64,000 bases of DNA from Meghimatium bilineatum. Lineage: Eukaryota > Mollusca > Gastropoda > Stylommatophora > Philomycidae. Below the pieces are notes generated by a model. The model was given only the letters and a program-made list of their open reading frames with translations. It made no database searches and was not told the DNA's origin. The stretch spans positions 38,914,144 through 38,978,143 of the forward strand of contig CM067298.1 of NCBI GenBank assembly GCA_034231615.1, written 5' to 3'. Each line of letters opens with the position of its first letter. Position 1 is the first letter of the stretch. The position numbers and the translations under genes were made by a program. Below are positions 59,651 through 64,000 of the stretch, piece after piece.

Positions 59651-60010
59651 CTGGCTAAAAAGGAAGAGTACTATATGCAAACATGTCCCAACCAAATCCA
59701 CACGACAGCATACATATGCTACACCGGAAAGATCAAATCACAATATGTAGACTGCTAACGACACATGTACTGCTTAACAAATAGCTACAAAGAATTAACG
59801 CAGACCATACGATATACTGCAATCATTAAAACACAAGAGGAAACAGTAACATACCATCTTATTGAATGTCCTACTCTTCAAGACCTGCGAAAACATATGT
59901 TAATACCAAACTAACATCCATCACTAACATCCTTTATACAGACACACCACAGCTGAAGAAAACATGCATCGGAAAATATAACAATACGAAATACAATGGT
60001 GCACTTACAT
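59640..60010 (+). mobile_element. LINE C-terminal fragment
   Basis: It reads 'GHWLKRKSTICKHVPTKST' and later 'EETVTYHLIECPTLQDLRKH', the 'HxxxxCPxxxxxR' terminal motif of a LINE. Stops are present. Confidence 0.55.
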
Positions 60011-60749
60011 CGGACATGCCCTTAGAATACATAACAATATACTACTACCACTATTGTCTATTGTTTTTTCCCCAGGTGAATAATGGTTGATAGTATCACA
60101 CTCGTCACTGAGTATATGGTGGGAGCAACAGTTGTCGTTCCATGGCCAGATGTGTCGCCTTGGTTGTGTTGATTCCACGTTTTTCAAGGTTATCTTGATG
60201 TTTTATATCCACCGTTTCTTTTATCTACCTTTGGTTTTATGGCCGGGTATTCTTTTGTTGGTGTTTGTGTCCAATTAGTACAACCAATGTTTACAATGAT
60301 CATAGTTTTTAAACAATTGTCCGATTGCATTTTTAAATGTTATGTCAAAATGACTGCCATATCAATGTTAAAAAGTTGTAACTTCGGATACGGAACTAGC
60401 GATTTGCACGCAACGCACTGGCCGTCAACTCCACACTCAATGTGTAGCGCAAATATATCCAGTGATTGGGGGGGGGGGGCTCTCATCGTGTAATGTCATC
60501 TTAACCCAGAGCCCGCATATACTCTAGAATAAACCCACCTACTACAATTCTGCGACATTACATCGTAGTACAAATGAATGAACTCTAATATTAGCCATTT
60601 AAAAAATAAAAAAATTATAGCAACACCATCTGCAATCTGCACATGACGTAATAACATTGACCATGCGAAAACTATGCTCATCGTAACGCACTTGCAATGA
60701 ACTTGTGCTTGATACCTAAGTTAGTATACATCCCGCTTCTATACGAAAT

Positions 60750-61330
60750 ATAAGGTAGGCACTAATTGGGCACAAGTTTCCTTTCTCATTTGCTCTTATA
60801 GGTATTCGGTTTGGGTTCATTCTCATAAGGTGACCGATGTATTTTACTTGCTGTGTTCAATCTTTCGATGTGTTCAATATATGATATTATACCTACTTTG
60901 TTTCTAATTTATTCATTTCATATTGTATCTAGTTTAGTAACCATTGCAGATTTTCTCGGACATTTCATTTCAAATGTAACGATTTTTCTTTGCTGCGAGA
61001 CTGTTGAAGACTATGTTTGACATTGGTAGCATAGCCTTGGTACACAAAATATAGATACTATCTGCCTTTTGATTTCCATCTTGATCTTTAGGTAGAAAGG
61101 TAATGGTGAAAGTTGGTAAGGCACTGTGTTTGCTTTCTGACACCTTATTTCTATATCCCTGCCAAGTCTTTCGTTCTCTAAAAGAAATGCTGCCTAGATA
61201 TTTAAATTCTTTGGCGTGTTTCACTTTGGTGTTATCTTTTGTTATATCCATTGGTGTTGCAGACATGCTAATTTTCATACTACCATTGCAAGCATTAAAA
61301 AGGATACCATATGACACAAAAAAGATCAAA
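60750..61330 (-). mobile_element. LINE RT C-terminus
   Basis: The minus strand reads 'HAKEFKYLGSISFRERKTWQ' (RT motif E region), 'NKVSESKHSALPTFT', 'CTKAMLPMSNIVFN', and later the 'IGHLMRMNPNRI'-like end. It shares the 'KAMLPMSN' motif with the LINE hit by the retroposon at 18741. Confidence 0.7.
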
Positions 61331-61860
61331 CTAAGCTCTGTACAGCGCAAATATAAAAGAGAGCTTTTGTATTAGTCTAAACCAGGTGTAGGGAAAATAA
61401 GGCATATGAACCAATTCCGATCCTGCAAGCCATTTCCACTGCTCAAGCTGATTTTTAAAAAGTACTATATTCATCGAACCTCTCAGCTCAGAATTCTATA
61501 TTTGATATTTCAAGGGACTTTAGTGGTAACATGTTTTGGTCCCATCCCACAAAAAAAAGCTTAATCCATCATATCGATCCCAAGAAAGGTTGCCCACTTC
61601 TGGTCTTAAAAACACAAGCACAAATTACACAGGCAGCAACGCACTGCTAGAACTGGAGAGCTATCCAACGAGTAGTACACTCAATTTATATATATATATA
61701 TATTCTAATAAGTTCTACACAAAAACAAGCGTGTCACGTGTATTCAATTATGTACATATAAAGTATATTAATTATTACGAGCTTTAAATTTAGTTAATTC
61801 AGAAATATGAGTATGGTTTATATAAGAAGAAGGCATTTTGCCGTTATAAAATGAACTTAC

Positions 61861-62160
61861 TTCGCTATGATTTATACCACACGTAGCGCTGCTCATGCTG
61901 GACGTATCTCCTGAAGATGACGATGTAGTGTCAGCAGAGGAGGACACAGTCACCATTGAAGTAAGAGACTCTGATGATGGCAAGGAAGCATTGTCTGAGA
62001 AGGCTGAATCCGTTTCGGTAGTGTCATAAACACCTTCACCACCTCCTGATCCGGTCACATTGTGGTGATGGTAGTGTCGATGATGTTTGTGGCAGTGAGC
62101 GGCCGCTTTATTATAATGCAGATTTCGTGTGATTTCCACGGCCAGCTGGTCAAGTTCCTC
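61861..62160 (-). CDS. MRL adaptor, N-terminal acidic/serine-rich exon
   Basis: This exon is 300 nt (100 codons, phase 0 at both ends), with acceptor 'ATCTTTAAG' before GAG-GAA-CTT and donor 'AGCGAA|GTAAGTT'. It starts 'EELDQLAVEITRNLHYNKAA', has a His-rich tract 'HCHKHHRHYHHH', then 'VYDTTETDSAFSDNASLPSS' and a Ser/Thr-rich run. The 'NNLHYN' and 'TDSAFSDxxSLPSS' elements recur in invertebrate MRL proteins such as fly pico. The next exon is 30 kb away. Confidence 0.93.
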
Positions 62161-62468
62161 CTTAAAGATATAAAAAAAATATTACTTTCATACTAGTGAG
62201 ATGTATTAAGGCATACAGTTTTCCATCAACTTTTTTCATTGACTAAAGTCATACTTAGGGATGGCTTGGTCAGCATCAAGACCGTTACCTGTATTTATCC
62301 TGAAAATCTACTACCCACTTCTTTAGCGTAGGTTAACATATGGGATGTCAGTGGTAGACAAATTATTTTTTAAATTAAATAGAATAACCAAAGATTGACC
62401 ATCTAACAAAGTAAATAGTACTTTAAGCGCTGAGTTACCACTGCTCACATGAAGATATAAATCACAAT

Positions 62469-62850
62469 TTAATATATATATATATACCACCACTCTCTGT
62501 GTTTTGTGTTGTCAATAAGCTCGGTTGGTGGGCTCCTACCGTGCCACATTACAAGTCCATCTAGTAACTTTTCTCTTTGTCGTCCCCTATTTCTTCTGCC
62601 CTTGATCTTTCCAGTGGTTATTAAGTGTTCAAGCTGTGTTCTTCTCAGCACATGCCCTAGAAACATTGACAGTCCGCCCCTAATGTTTGATATGATTGAT
62701 CCTTTTTACGCCAGCAATAATAAGAACCTCTGCATTAGTTATATATTTCATATATCTTGTTATAAATATTGTAGCATCATTTATAAATTGAATTTTTCAC
62801 AACTCTTGATCTTCAAAATTGTGTTTACCTCTTCATTTCCATTGTGTTGC
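62469..62850 (-). mobile_element. LINE 3' end with TA tail
   Basis: The minus strand reads 'NAEVL', 'VSRACAEKNTA' and, in the next frame, 'MFLGHVLRRTQLEHLITTGK', 'GRRNRGRQREKLLDGL', 'MWHGRSPPTELIDNTKHREW', ending in a TATATA tail. One frameshift. It sits in the intron between the first two exons seen. Confidence 0.8.
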
Positions 62851-63091
62851 AGTACACGTATCTTGGATAATACAAGTTCATATTGACATGACATTTGCAC
62901 CTCACACTATCACACCTCATATTATCACGTATATCATATTATTCCTGCAATGTTTACTTCTTATTTCTTATTGTCTTGGTAATCACAATTTAGATGGGGT
63001 TGGAGGCGGAGTGTACAATGGATAGTGCTGTGTGGTAATTAGCAGATCTCTAGATAGCAGTATATACAGTAATAGCTTGTAGTACCCTTAC

Positions 63092-63244
63092 AGTATATAA
63101 CACTTGTAAAGGCTTATAACGCTCTTGTGGCGATGAAAGGTATGGCTGCTGTTCAGTGTGGACAGAGGCTACTATTTCTGCTGTATCAGAGAGTGGTGGT
63201 GGAGGCGGTAGAGTAAGCGCTGGCGATTCTGACACTGAGTCAGA
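63092..63244 (-). CDS. MRL adaptor, upstream proline-rich exon (borders uncertain)
   Basis: The reading frame gives 'SDSVSESPALTLPPPPPLSD', 'TAEIVASVHTEQQPYLSSPQ'. A proline cluster before the conserved N-terminal blocks is expected in this family. The chosen donor is 'ATATACT|GTAAGG' (63092/63091), which keeps phase 0 with 62160; 'TTACAA|GTGTTA' is an alternative. The acceptor may be 'TCTGAG' (exon from 63244) or 'ACTCAG' (from 63234). A LINE begins about 6 bp upstream in gene sense, so the 5' border is the weakest point of the model. No start codon is visible; earlier exons lie beyond 64000. Confidence 0.65.
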
Positions 63245-63249
63245 CTCAG

Positions 63250-63832
63250 ACAGAAAGATTGGATAGAATCCAGAAAGAGGCAATGCGAATCATTTTGGGG
63301 TGTACGAGAGATATGTCGGCACGGGCAATGTGATACTTACTTAATTGTCCAACTGCAGAGCACAGAATACAAACATACAGGGCGCGGGACTAACTACACA
63401 TCACCGCTGATAAAGAGCACCTTTTACAACCTGAAATTCTCAAATTGAAAGGCAGTCTACTTTAGAGAGGAATTGCGTGGATAGGACGCGCAGAGGATAT
63501 TATACAGAGTGTGTTCAGATTGGAGGATATGCTACCTGGTGCGGGATGGAGTCGGATCCGCTTAGAGTGTCAGACAGCATTCAAAGTAATCATAACCCTC
63601 AATTAGAGAATGGAGGGAATGGTGTCCGACAGTAGTGAAGTGAGATGTGCTGGCTCTGATCGATACGAATTCCAGGGAAGTTGATATGATTATATATACA
63701 GATAGGTCGGTTGAGAGACACATCAGGAGTGCCTGGGCCTTCACTGCTCAATTGTTGGGAAGACCATAAGAGAGGAATGTGGTGCGTTCGCTCAGACAAC
63801 AAGCAACATATGGGAGTCCGAGGTAATGAGAG
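63250..63832 (+). mobile_element. RNase H LINE fragment, interrupted by a MITE
   Basis: It reads 'TERLDRIQKEAMRIILGCTR', 'HRIQTYRARA', 'ITADKEHLLQPEILKLKGSL', 'GIAWIGRAEDIIQSVFRLED', then 'TDRSVERHIRSAWAFTAQ' and 'MGVRGNERA'. It spans the RT tail, linker and RNase H of the lineage also seen at 27765-28406. It stops at the MITE at 63833 and presumably resumes beyond the window. Frameshifts and stops are present. Confidence 0.85.
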
Positions 63833-64000
63833 CAGTGGCGTAGCGAGAGGGGGGCGGAGGTGCGGACCGCCCCGGGCGGCATCATCGGGAGGGCGGCAAT
63901 TTTATTCTCGTCCAGGCTTTCCTAATCACTGCCCTATATTTTTTAATGCCACAAGGGCGGAAAATTATGATTCCGCCCCGGGCGCCATTGACCCACGCTA
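63833..64000. mobile_element. Fold-back MITE, hAT-like ends, cut by window edge
   Basis: The left end is 'CAGTGGCGTAGCGAGAGG'. The window ends in 'CCATTGACCCACGCTA', which is the start of its inverted complement. The arms carry the complementary 'ccgccccgggcggc' and 'ccgccccgggcgcc' blocks, so the element can fold back. CAGTGGCGTA termini are typical of small hAT-type elements. The 8-bp duplication cannot be checked because the right end is missing. Confidence 0.6.

Overview
This window is animal (metazoan) nuclear DNA. It is AT-rich, has spliced exons with GT/AG borders, and is full of short tandem repeats, tRNA-derived SINEs and decayed LINE and DNA-transposon copies. Nothing in it is prokaryotic: there are no operons and no dense reading frames. 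Domain content and repeat style suggest an invertebrate, perhaps a lophotrochozoan such as a mollusc. That placement is a guess, because no diagnostic marker gene is present.

One protein-coding gene spans nearly the whole window on the minus strand. Eleven coding exons were found, at 63092-63244, 61861-62160, 31741-31818, 27324-27483, 23695-23816, 20654-20725, 16534-16680, 13975-14085, 11078-11179, 7244-7551 and 2442-4407. The last ten join without a frame break at GT/AG junctions and give 1121 codons plus a stop. The first adds about 51 codons, so about 1172 residues are visible, and the N-terminus lies beyond position 64000. The protein is an MRL-family adaptor (MIG-10/RIAM/Lamellipodin, pico in flies). 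It has a proline-rich N-terminal piece, an Asp/Ser-rich 'TDSAFSDNASLPSS' block, a short coiled coil, a Ras-association domain, a pleckstrin-homology domain and a long proline-rich C-terminal tail. Members of this family link Ras-type GTPases and phosphoinositides at the membrane to Ena/VASP and actin assembly.

The rest is intron, dominated by mobile DNA. The intron between 31819 and 61860 alone is about 30 kb. Contents include: non-LTR retrotransposon fragments of several lineages (RTE-like 3' ends, elements with an RNase H domain, an endonuclease fragment, a zinc-finger-tailed type); two decayed mariner-type transposases in opposite orientations; a TTAA-flanked piggyBac-like non-autonomous element; a pogo-like MITE; a three-copy family of about 350 bp with inverted ends; and two copies of a roughly 1.1 kb repeat. 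There are also at least three tRNA-derived SINE families, more than ten minisatellite arrays, and long TA, TATG, CA and G runs.

The most novel object is a 1.2-1.3 kb retroposon present as two copies in opposite orientation (17510-18740 and 39729-41051). Each copy is bounded by its own target-site duplication and ends in an (AAAC)n-type tail. Each contains internal units of about 100 bp that differ in number between the copies. Because both copies lie in introns of the same gene, the primary transcript contains two complementary stretches of more than 1.2 kb.

No rRNA, functional tRNA, CRISPR array or second host gene could be supported.
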